Source of the DNA: CADCTB01 sp036269435
Lineage (GTDB): Bacteria > Actinomycetota > Acidimicrobiia > Acidimicrobiales > AC-14
DNA: 16,951 bases
Assembly (NCBI GenBank): GCA_036269435.1
Contig: DATASA010000189.1
Coordinates: 1-16,951 of the forward strand
Direction: 5' to 3'
Within the stretch, counting starts at the first letter, position 1. Every line of letters starts with the position of its first letter. Position numbers and translations under genes: made by a program. Positions 1 through 6,160 of the stretch are shown here, in pieces. The notes beneath the pieces were generated by a model, which was not told the origin of the DNA, did not search any database, and worked only from the letters and a program-made list of their open reading frames with translations.

Positions 1-85
1 CGCACCCTGGCCAACGCGCCAGCTCGATAGCTGGGACCTGCCGCACCACAAGCAACCGCAAGCCGTAATCGCATCACCAATCTTT

Positions 86-111
86 AGCTCCGCTCTCCTG
101 TGGAGCTCCGC
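86..111 (+). repeat. Direct/inverted repeat in the leader of the BMP-family gene
   Basis: The octamer AGCTCCGC occurs at 86-93 and again at 104-111, 18 bp apart. AGCTCC (86-91) can also pair with GGAGCT (102-107) to form a small hairpin with a 10-nt loop. It lies 23-48 bp upstream of the ATG of the substrate-binding protein, so it could be an operator or a leader structure. No known riboswitch class was recognised. The 133 bp before the first gene hold nothing else that can be named, and no clear promoter was seen. Confidence 0.3.
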
Positions 112-133
112 AGTGGGGGAGAAAGGCGTGTAC

Positions 134-1288
134 ATGAGACCAAGAAGGGTCCTGGCAGCACTGTCGGCGGCCGTGGCGCTGGTGGGGGCGGCATGCTCCA
201 GCAACGTCTCGTCAACCGGTTCCGGGGCGTCGGCCACCTCGACGGCCGCGCCCGGCGTCGGCGGGTCGGCAATCGGGTTCATCTTCGTCGGCCCGAAGAA
301 CGACTATGGGTACAACCAGGCCGCTTACGACGGGAGCCAGGCCGTCAAGGCCGCCTTCCCCAACATGAAGATCCTCACCGCCGAGAACGTCCCCGAGGAC
401 GACAACGCCACCCGGGTCATGGAGAGCATGATCAGCCAGGGGGCCAAGATCATCTTCGCCACTAGCTACGGCCACCTCGACCCCGCGTTGAAGGTGGCGG
501 CCGCCCATCCGGACGTGGTCGTCGTCCAGCAGGGCAACATCGCCACCGGCACGATCCCGGCCAACTTCGGCACCTACTTCGGCACGGTGTACGAGCCCGT
601 CTACCTGGCGGGCATCGCCGCCGGCAAGGCGACCAAGACCAACAAGCTGGGCTACGTCTACGCCTTCCCGATCTCCCAGAGCATCGACAACATCGACGCC
701 TTCGAGCTCGGCGCCCAGTCGGTGAACCCGGCGGCCAAGACCTACGTGGTCAACACCTCGAACTGGTGCGACCCGGGCAAGCAGGCCGAGGCGGCGAACA
801 GCCTGTTGTCCGAGGGCGTCGACGTCATCACCCAGCACCAGGACTGCACGGCGACGGTGATCAAGACCGCCGAGGCCAAGGGCGCCTTCACCGTCGGCTA
901 CCACGCCGATGCCGAGTCCTTGGCACCGAAGGGTTGGCTGACCGGTTCGGAGTGGAAGTGGGGCCCGCTCTACACGGACCTGGTCAAGACCGTGCTCGAC
1001 GGGAAGTTCACCGGCTCGAAGTACAACGCGAACTACCGGGTCGGCCTGAAGACGGGCGACAACCCGTTCGTCCAGTCACCGTACGGTCCCTCGGTCTCGG
1101 CCGACACCAAGGCGGCGATCGACAAGGCCAAGGCCACGTTCAGCACGCCGACCGGCTCGCCGTTCAAGGGCCCGGTCATGGACCAGGACGGCAAGGTGAT
1201 CTTCCCGGACGGGATGGTCCCCGACTACGCCACCATCGAGAACCTGAAGGTCTTCGTCAACGGCATCATCGGCAAGCTGCCGAGCTAG
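134..1288 (+). CDS. BMP/PnrA-family ABC transporter substrate-binding lipoprotein
   Basis: This is a predicted surface-anchored solute-binding protein of the BMP (basic membrane protein, PnrA/Med-like) family, which delivers nucleoside- or purine-type solutes to an ABC importer. The ATG at 134 is chosen because GAGAAAGG ends 7 nt upstream and the product then begins with a classical lipoprotein signal: MRPRR, a hydrophobic stretch and Cys21 in a VGAAC lipobox. A GTG at 113 would add seven residues ahead of the signal. A Ser/Thr/Ala-rich linker follows the cysteine. The mature domain shows family-typical blocks such as GPKNDYGYNQAAYDGS near the start and a later segment mentioning a Cys pair (SNWCDP, HQDC). 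The length (384 aa) is normal. No permease or ATPase gene is visible. The downstream biuret-hydrolase genes suggest a nitrogen-rich, urea- or purine-derived ligand; this is inferred from context. Confidence 0.88.
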   Translation: MRPRRVLAALSAAVALVGAACSSNVSSTGSGASATSTAAPGVGGSAIGFIFVGPKNDYGYNQAAYDGSQAVKAAFPNMKILTAENVPEDDNATRVMESMISQGAKIIFATSYGHLDPALKVAAAHPDVVVVQQGNIATGTIPANFGTYFGTVYEPVYLAGIAAGKATKTNKLGYVYAFPISQSIDNIDAFELGAQSVNPAAKTYVVNTSNWCDPGKQAEAANSLLSEGVDVITQHQDCTATVIKTAEAKGAFTVGYHADAESLAPKGWLTGSEWKWGPLYTDLVKTVLDGKFTGSKYNANYRVGLKTGDNPFVQSPYGPSVSADTKAAIDKAKATFSTPTGSPFKGPVMDQDGKVIFPDGMVPDYATIENLKVFVNGIIGKLPS

Positions 1289-1297
1289 CGGCCAGCC

Positions 1298-1888
1298 GTG
1301 ACCACCGCCCCCTACCCCTGGCCCTACGACGGCAGGCTCGACCCTGCCCGGTTGGCGCTCGTCGTCGTCGGGGCCCAGGGGTGGTGGGCGGCGCGGACGA
1401 CCGAGCCGACCGTCGCCCTTGACGCCCTCGAGCGGACGGCCAAGGTCGTCCGCGACGGCGGCGGAGTCGTGGTCGTCGTCCGCCGGACGGGCGCCGGCGA
1501 GCCGGTGTTCGAGCCGGCGAGCGACGACCTGGTCGTGGGCTGCAGCGGGATGAGCGGGTTCGCCGGCGGCCCGCTCGACCAGCGACTGCGAGCGCTCGGC
1601 CGTGACCATCTGGCCGTCGGCGGGCTGGGCCTGGAGACGGCGGTGTACTCCACGCTGGCCGCGGCCAACGACCGCGGCTACGAGTGCCTGGCCCTGGCCG
1701 ACGGCGCCGCGCCCCACGACCCGGCGGTCGGGGAGCGGGCGCTGTCCAGCATCACCATGTCCGGCGGCATCTTCGGCGCCGTCGGCACGACGTCGGACCT
1801 GTCCGACCTCGTCCTGGGCGCCGGGCCCGGGCCTCCCGCCGCACCGGCGGCCGCGATTCAAGACTTGTACCGAAAGGAGCGTGCATGA
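1298..1888 (+). CDS. Isochorismatase-fold cysteine-hydrolase paralogue lacking its catalytic residues
   Basis: This 196-aa protein is clearly related to the biuret hydrolase encoded just downstream. Both begin with a PYPWPYDG-x2-DPAR block and share an AND-x-GYECL block and a GG-x-FGAV block. By direct alignment with the neighbour, catalytic Asp28, Lys134 and Cys167 are replaced by Gly25, Cys82 and Ala115. The substrate-contacting Gln207 is replaced by Ser155. About 49 residues between the first and second active-site positions are missing, including the REGH...GPCGR segment. It therefore cannot use the family mechanism and is best called a pseudoenzyme. The reading frame is intact with strong third-position GC, so it is probably expressed. 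The GTG start lies 9 nt after the BMP-family stop and lacks a good ribosome site, which suggests translational coupling. Its stop overlaps the next ATG by 4 nt. A role as structural or regulatory partner of the active enzyme is inferred. Confidence 0.8.
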   Translation: MTTAPYPWPYDGRLDPARLALVVVGAQGWWAARTTEPTVALDALERTAKVVRDGGGVVVVVRRTGAGEPVFEPASDDLVVGCSGMSGFAGGPLDQRLRALGRDHLAVGGLGLETAVYSTLAAANDRGYECLALADGAAPHDPAVGERALSSITMSGGIFGAVGTTSDLSDLVLGAGPGPPAAPAAAIQDLYRKERA

Positions 1889-2568
1889 AGCAGGTCGAGG
1901 CCGATCCCTATCCCTGGCCCTACGACGGCCCTGTCGACCCGGCCCGTACCGCCCTGGTCTGCATCGACTGGCAGGTCGACTTCTGTGGCCCGGGCGGCTA
2001 CGTCGACACGATGGGCTACGACCTCAAGCTGACCCGGGCCGGACTGGAGCCCACCGCCGTCGTGCTGGCCGCGGCCCGGGCCGCGGGGATGATGGTGGTC
2101 CACACGCGGGAGGGCCATCTCCCCGACCTGTCGGACTGCCAGCCGAACAAGCTGTGGCGGTCGAAGCGGATCGGCGCCGGGATCGGCGACGCCGGCCCGT
2201 GCGGGCGCATCCTCGTCAAGGGCGAGCCGGGCTGGGAGATCGTGCCCGAGGTGGCGCCGATCGCCGGAGAGGCGATCGTCGACAAACCGGGCAAAGGAGC
2301 GTTCTACGCCACGAACCTGGACTTGTTGCTGCGGGTGGCGGGGATCAGCCACCTGATCTTCACCGGGATCACGACCGACGTGTGCGTGCACACCACCATG
2401 CGGGAGGCCAACGACATGGGCTACGAGTGCCTGCTGCTGGAGGACTGCACCGGGGCGACCGACTACGGCAACTACCTGGCCGCGCTGCAGATGGTGAAGA
2501 TGCAGGGCGGCGTGTTCGGCGCGGTGGCGCCCTCGTCGGCCCTGCTCGCCGCGATGGGGGCGGCGTGA
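1885..2568 (+). CDS. biuH: Biuret hydrolase (biuret amidohydrolase), isochorismatase-like cysteine hydrolase
   Basis: Predicted to hydrolyse biuret to allophanate and ammonia in the cytoplasm. The 227-aa protein shows the full isochorismatase-like triad: Asp28 in CIDWQVDF, Lys134 in VDKPGKGAF and Cys167 in TTDVCVHTT. Gln207 is in KMQGGVFGAV. From memory, these positions match Asp36, Lys142, Cys175 and Gln215 of the Rhizobium leguminosarum enzyme with a constant offset of 8. The long shared blocks (YPWPY, GGYVD-x-MGYDL, RIGAGIGD-x-GPCGRIL, KPGKG) favour biuret hydrolase over generic isochorismatase or nicotinamidase. The ATG at 1885 overlaps the previous stop (ATGA) and has AAAGGAG at 1873-1879. 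The preceding BMP lipoprotein and following amidase fit a catabolic operon. A close homologue such as triuret hydrolase cannot be fully excluded. Confidence 0.85.
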   Translation: MKQVEADPYPWPYDGPVDPARTALVCIDWQVDFCGPGGYVDTMGYDLKLTRAGLEPTAVVLAAARAAGMMVVHTREGHLPDLSDCQPNKLWRSKRIGAGIGDAGPCGRILVKGEPGWEIVPEVAPIAGEAIVDKPGKGAFYATNLDLLLRVAGISHLIFTGITTDVCVHTTMREANDMGYECLLLEDCTGATDYGNYLAALQMVKMQGGVFGAVAPSSALLAAMGAA

Positions 2569-2665
2569 GGGCGCTTCGGGGGCCCACGCCCCCAACTGGT
2601 GACGCCGGATGTCCCATGTCGCACTCGGTGTCACCGGTTCGCCGTGGAGTCGGGAGAGTCCGGGC

Positions 2666-4129
2666 TTGAGGCCCCAAGGCAGCATCGGCCGGGAGGCGAT
2701 CGCGGGTGCGGTCGCCGCGCTGGCGGCCTACCGCCCGCAGCCGGGCGACCGGCGGCCCGCCTACGACGTGGCCATGCCGGCGCCGACGGGGAGCCGCCCG
2801 CCCGCCAGCGTCCCGCCCGCGGCTTCCGCCGGACCGATCGGGGCCGCGGCGGACGACCTGCGGTCCGGGCGCGTCACCAGCCTGCAGCTGGTCGAGGAGT
2901 CGCTGCTGGCCGTCGACAAGTACGACGCCGAGCTGGGCGCGGTCGTCCACCTGATGGCCGCGTCGGCTCGGGCGCAGGCCGCCGCCCTGGACGAGGAGGC
3001 GGACGCCGGCGCGTGGCGGGGCCCGCTCCACGGCATCCCGGTCACGGTGAAGGACGTGATCGACGTCGCCGGCGCTCCGACCCGGGCCGGCTCGGCCGCC
3101 TACGACGAGCTGCCCGCGGTCGATGCGGAGTCCGTGGCCCGACTGCGGGCCGCCGGGGCGGTGATCCTCGCCAAGGTGAGCACCCACGAGTTCGCCCTGG
3201 GCGTCACCACGCCGCAGAGCCGTAACCCCCACGACCCGTCACGCATCCCGGGCGGATCCAGCGGCGGCTCCGCCATCGCGGTGAGCACCGGCATGGGCCT
3301 GGGCTCCCTCGGCACCGACACCCGGGCCTCCATCCGGGTGCCCGCAGCCCTGTCCGGCGTCGTGGGGCTGAAGCCGACCTACGGGACGGTCCCCACCGCG
3401 GGCGTGGTGCCCCTGTCGTGGACCATGGACCACGTGGCGCCGATGGCGGCCACCGTCGCCGACGCCGCGCTTCTGCTCGACGCCCTCCGCCCGGGCACGG
3501 CACCGGTCGCAGCCTGGGCCGCCTGCGACGTCGCCCGACTGCGTGTCGGCGTCGCGGAGGCGGCGTTCGCCGGCGCCGAGCCGGCGGTGGCCGAGCGGGT
3601 CCGCTTCGCCATCGCCGGGCTGGCGGACCTCGGCTGTCACGTCGGCCCGGCCCGGCGACCGACGGCCGCCGATCTCGACGCGGCCAACGCGGCCGGGCTG
3701 CTCGTGAGCCGGTGTGAAGCAGCCGCGTTCCATCGGGGTCGGCGGACCGACCGGTCCCGGTGCTGGGAGGAGGTTGCCGACCAGCTCGACGCCGCCGCCG
3801 GCGTGGCCGCCGTCGACTACGTCGACGCCCAGCGGCTGCGGGCCGAGCTGAGCGAAGGCCTCCTCGGCGTCTTCGACGAGCACGACGTGCTGGTCATGCC
3901 GACGGTGCCGATCGTCGCCCCACCAGTGGCCGACTTCGCCCGCCACCTCCTCCTGTTGTCCCGCAACGCGATCCCGTGGAGCTTCACCGGGTTCCCCGCC
4001 CTGTCCGTGCCGTGCGGTTGGTCGGGCGACCTACCCGTCGGCCTGCAGGTGGTCGCCCCACCCGGCCGCGAGGACCTCGTCGTCGCCGTCGGCGCGGCCG
4101 TCGAAGGCGCCGCGCTCCGCCGCCCGTAG
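2666..4129 (+). CDS. Amidase-signature family hydrolase
   Basis: Amidase-signature serine hydrolase with a Ser-cisSer-Lys triad. Numbered from the TTG at 2666, these are Lys129 in PVTVKDVID, Ser198 in GGSSGGSAIA and Ser222 in DTRASIRVPA. The Ser-Ser spacing of 24 is the family standard. As the step after biuret hydrolase it might act on allophanate or a related ureide. However, the nucleophile context (ASIRVPAA) resembles AtzE/GatA-type amidases more than the AGSGRVPAA I associate with allophanate hydrolase, and there is no C-terminal AtzF domain. The start is uncertain. TTG 2666 has GGGAG at 2652-2656 and high GC3 begins about there; ATG 2774 also encodes the whole domain, and ATG 2609 has no ribosome site. 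The last 99 nt overlap the convergent alpha/beta-hydrolase gene. A 6-bp hairpin without a T-run (2578-2593) lies between biuH and this gene. Confidence 0.82.
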   Translation: MRPQGSIGREAIAGAVAALAAYRPQPGDRRPAYDVAMPAPTGSRPPASVPPAASAGPIGAAADDLRSGRVTSLQLVEESLLAVDKYDAELGAVVHLMAASARAQAAALDEEADAGAWRGPLHGIPVTVKDVIDVAGAPTRAGSAAYDELPAVDAESVARLRAAGAVILAKVSTHEFALGVTTPQSRNPHDPSRIPGGSSGGSAIAVSTGMGLGSLGTDTRASIRVPAALSGVVGLKPTYGTVPTAGVVPLSWTMDHVAPMAATVADAALLLDALRPGTAPVAAWAACDVARLRVGVAEAAFAGAEPAVAERVRFAIAGLADLGCHVGPARRPTAADLDAANAAGLLVSRCEAAAFHRGRRTDRSRCWEEVADQLDAAAGVAAVDYVDAQRLRAELSEGLLGVFDEHDVLVMPTVPIVAPPVADFARHLLLLSRNAIPWSFTGFPALSVPCGWSGDLPVGLQVVAPPGREDLVVAVGAAVEGAALRRP

Positions 4130-4858
4130 GGCGGCGGCCAGTGCGGCCGGCGCCTCCAACTGGGCCAGGTGCCCGACGCCGGGGATGACGTGCGTGGGGC
4201 CGGCCAGGCAGGCCGCGAGGGCGGCGGCGGCGAGGCGCCGGCTGCGCCGGCTGCGGCCGCCGACGCTGCTGACCAGGCGGCCACCGGCCAGCCTGGCGAG
4301 GTCCTCCCTGGTGGGGGCGAAGGCGAGGAACTGCGGGACTTCGTGGCGGATCGCCCCGTCGCGGGCCATCACGTCGGCGACGTCCGACGGGCGCAGCGAG
4401 GCCCACGTCTGCGGCCCGACCAGCGCCCGCATGAACGCCTCCGTCCCGCCCAACCCGGTCGACGACAGCAGGCGGGCGCCCGCGTCGACCAGCTCGGCGT
4501 GGAGCTCGGGCGCAAGGGCGCCGAGGACCGGCTCGTGCACGACTGCGGCGGACACCGCCTCGGGACAGGCGATGGCGACGGCCAGCGTGAGGGTGGCGCC
4601 CCCGGACACGCCGACGAACGCCGCCGGGCCGCCGGCCAGCCCAAGGAGGTCGTCGACCTGGGCCTCCAGCGACGCCGGCGGCGCCATGCCGGCGCTCGCT
4701 CCGTACCCTCGCCGGTGGGCCAGCACGACGGTGTGGTCGCCGGCCAGGTCCCGTGCCAGGGCACGGTAGGACCACGGACCCACACCGACCCCGTGGACCA
4801 GGACGACCGGCGAGCCGTCGCCCATGCGCTCGCAGGCCGGCGCCGCCCCCCGGCTCAC
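4031..4858 (-). CDS. Alpha/beta-fold hydrolase, catalytic acid not evident
   Basis: A 275-aa alpha/beta hydrolase. It has an oxyanion-loop VLVHGVGVG (about 18-27), nucleophile-elbow Ser85 in GVSGG and catalytic His230 in PGVGHLAQLE. The strand-7 segment that normally carries the acidic residue reads VSSVGGRSRRSRRL, with no Asp or Glu. The acid is therefore missing or relocated, and the DNA there has a 9-bp tandem duplication. The start is chosen at GTG 4858, which overlaps the stop of the response-regulator gene in the arrangement GTGA. ATG 4825 would give a protein shorter by 11 residues that still has the fold. The last 32 residues extend beyond the usual fold end and are encoded antisense to the amidase gene. 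Substrate unknown. Co-transcription with the response regulator is inferred from the overlap. Confidence 0.75.
   Translation of the reverse strand: MSRGAAPACERMGDGSPVVLVHGVGVGPWSYRALARDLAGDHTVVLAHRRGYGASAGMAPPASLEAQVDDLLGLAGGPAAFVGVSGGATLTLAVAIACPEAVSAAVVHEPVLGALAPELHAELVDAGARLLSSTGLGGTEAFMRALVGPQTWASLRPSDVADVMARDGAIRHEVPQFLAFAPTREDLARLAGGRLVSSVGGRSRRSRRLAAAALAACLAGPTHVIPGVGHLAQLEAPAALAAALRAAERGAFDGRADGDDEVLAAGWGDHLQADG
4238..4255. repeat. 9-bp tandem duplication in the hydrolase catalytic-acid loop
   Basis: CCGGCTGCG occurs twice head to tail. On the minus strand it encodes the repeated Arg/Ser run RSRRSRR, at the position where an alpha/beta hydrolase normally has its acidic triad residue. 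Confidence 0.6.
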
Positions 4859-5553
4859 GGGTCGAAGCGGTAGCCGACCCCGCGGACGGTCCGGATCCAG
4901 CGGGGATGGTCGGGATCGGGCTCGATCCGCCGGCGGATGCGTCGGATGTGCTCGGTGACCGTGTCCGGGTCCTGCCACTCCTCCGAGGAGTCCCACACGT
5001 TGGCCAGGAGCTGCTGGCGGGAGAAAACCTGCCGGGGGGACGCAGCGAGGAAGGCGAGGAGGTCGAACTCGCGGGCGGTGGTGGTGACCACCAGGTCGCC
5101 GGCCGTCACCTCCCGGGTGGCCAGGTCGAGGGTGAGGCCGTCGAACTGCAGGACCGACTGGGCCGGCGCGCTGCGGCTGCGACGCAGCACGGAGTGGATG
5201 CGGGCCGCGAGCTCACCGGGCGAGAAGGGCTTGACCACGTAGTCGTCGGCGCCCAGCTTGAGGCCCATGATGCGGTCGGCCTCGCTGCCCCGGGCGGTGA
5301 GCAGGATCACCGGGACGTCGCTGTCCCGGCGGAGCCGGGTGAGGATGTCCAGACCGTCCTGAGCGGGAAGCATGAGGTCGAGCAGGACCAGGTCGGGCTT
5401 CGACGACGTGATGGCGGCCAGGGCGGCGCCGCCGTCGGGGACCTGGTCGACCTGGAAGCCCTCCATCTCGAGGTACCGGGTCAGCAGCACCCGCACCGCC
5501 TCGTCGTCGTCGACGACGAGAACCCTCCCAGCCGGAGCCGCCTGCGCGTGCAT
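4855..5553 (-). CDS. OmpR/PhoB-family response regulator
   Basis: A 232-aa DNA-binding response regulator. The receiver domain (about 9-122) has an acidic cluster at Asp15-17, phosphoacceptor Asp59 in VLLDLMLP, Thr86 in LLTARG and Lys108 in VVKPFS. A winged-helix C-terminal domain (about 135-232) follows, with TAREFDLLAFL and the terminal RTVRGVGYRF. No histidine kinase gene is adjacent on its strand, so it may be served by the kinase of the divergent operon. The ATG at 5553 places the receiver at the N-terminus. It has no Shine-Dalgarno sequence, and TACCCT lies 6 nt upstream, consistent with a leaderless transcript. Two GTTGGG repeats 11 bp apart lie just upstream and could be an autoregulatory site. 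Its stop overlaps the hydrolase start by 4 nt. Confidence 0.93.
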   Translation of the reverse strand: MHAQAAPAGRVLVVDDDEAVRVLLTRYLEMEGFQVDQVPDGGAALAAITSSKPDLVLLDLMLPAQDGLDILTRLRRDSDVPVILLTARGSEADRIMGLKLGADDYVVKPFSPGELAARIHSVLRRSRSAPAQSVLQFDGLTLDLATREVTAGDLVVTTTAREFDLLAFLAASPRQVFSRQQLLANVWDSSEEWQDPDTVTEHIRRIRRRIEPDPDHPRWIRTVRGVGYRFDP

Positions 5554-5559
5554 GACCCC

Positions 5560-5590
5560 AGGGTAGGAGTTGGGCAAGGGTTGGGTTGAG
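5560..5590 (-). promoter_or_regulatory. Candidate promoter and 11-bp-period direct repeats upstream of the OmpR-type gene
   Basis: On the plus strand GTTGGG occurs at 5569-5574 and again at 5580-5585, exactly 11 bp apart, followed by the variant GTTGAG at 5585-5590. Direct repeats with 11-bp phasing are typical of OmpR/PhoB-family sites. On the minus strand TACCCT (5565-5560) ends 6 nt before the ATG at 5553, which would put the transcript start on the A of the start codon. No good -35 hexamer was found. Confidence 0.35.
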
Positions 5591-5708
5591 GTCGGCTTCC
5601 CGATGGGCGGGAGCACCGATAGTTCCTCCATGACCACGTCGGCCTGCCGATGACCCCGGATTCAAGCCGCCCGCGCTTCGTGTCGATACCTCACAAGGAG
5701 AACCGGGG

Positions 5709-5828
5709 ATGGCTGACAGGGGGCCAGGGTGCGCGCTGATCGGGTGCAGGAGATGGGCCACAGGGACGCCACGGCGGAACCGGTGGAGGTCCGGGCGTCC
5801 CACGAGGCCCCGGTGGACGCGGCCGTGA
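5709..5828 (+). other. Short out-of-frame ORF with the best ribosome site of the operon leader (possible leader peptide)
   Basis: AAGGAG at 5695-5700 sits 8 nt before ATG 5709. That frame runs 39 codons to TGA 5826-5828 and overlaps the start of the Hpt gene in another frame. The product (MADRGPGC..., rich in Arg, Pro, Gly and Trp) resembles nothing I recognise, and such composition is expected from a wrong frame of GC-rich coding DNA. It may be a translated leader or a chance match. Upstream, TTCAAG (5661-5666) and GATACC (5685-5690) form only a weak promoter candidate. Confidence 0.25.
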
Positions 5829-6160
5829 TCGACCAGCTCGCCAGCATCACCGACAGCGAGGGGTTCAGCGTGCTGGGCGAGCTGCTCAACGCGTTCCTCG
5901 GCGCCGCGCCCGCCCGCCTGGAGGCGCTCGACTCGGCCGCGGCCGCGGGCGACGTCGGCCGGGTGGCCGACGAGGCCCACGCACTCACGGGCAGCTCGGC
6001 CAGCTTCGGCGCCCGGGGCATGGCCGCCCTGTGCCGACAGCTGCGGGCCGCAGCCGAGCAGGGGGACCTCGACGCCATCCGACCGCTCCTGACCAGCCTG
6101 CACGCCGAGTTCCTCGAGGTGCGGGCGACGCTGGCCCAGCTCACGAGGAGAGGCGCGTGA
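5729..6160 (+). CDS. Stand-alone histidine phosphotransfer (Hpt) domain protein
   Basis: A 143-aa Hpt protein, a phosphate shuttle between receiver domains. The helical Hpt domain (about 30-140) carries the phosphorylatable His84 in EAHALTGSSASFGARGM, matching the family HxLKGSS pattern with Thr in place of Lys. No other domain is present. The GTG at 5729 is chosen because AGGGGG (5718-5723) lies 5 nt upstream. ATG 5753 is also possible, but its purine-rich run abuts the start codon. The stop overlaps the next GTG by 4 nt (GTGA), which makes it the first gene of the phosphorelay operon. Its likely partners are the receivers encoded at 6157 and 8818. Confidence 0.82.
   Translation: MRADRVQEMGHRDATAEPVEVRASHEAPVDAAVIDQLASITDSEGFSVLGELLNAFLGAAPARLEALDSAAAAGDVGRVADEAHALTGSSASFGARGMAALCRQLRAAAEQGDLDAIRPLLTSLHAEFLEVRATLAQLTRRGA

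Noticed and set aside
1..30. A frame ending in TAG at 28-30 that could be the 3' end of an upstream gene
   Set aside because: Only nine codons are visible and nothing in them is diagnostic; another frame is also open through this region.
2578..2593. GGGGGC/GCCCCC hairpin after biuH as a terminator
   Set aside because: Only 6 bp with a 4-nt loop, no T-run, and the amidase gene follows within 100 nt in the same direction, so an operon continuation is more likely.
4131..4873. Open plus-strand frames across the hydrolase gene that would extend the amidase operon
   Set aside because: No family motifs; the minus strand holds the HG, GxSxG and GxGH motifs in order.
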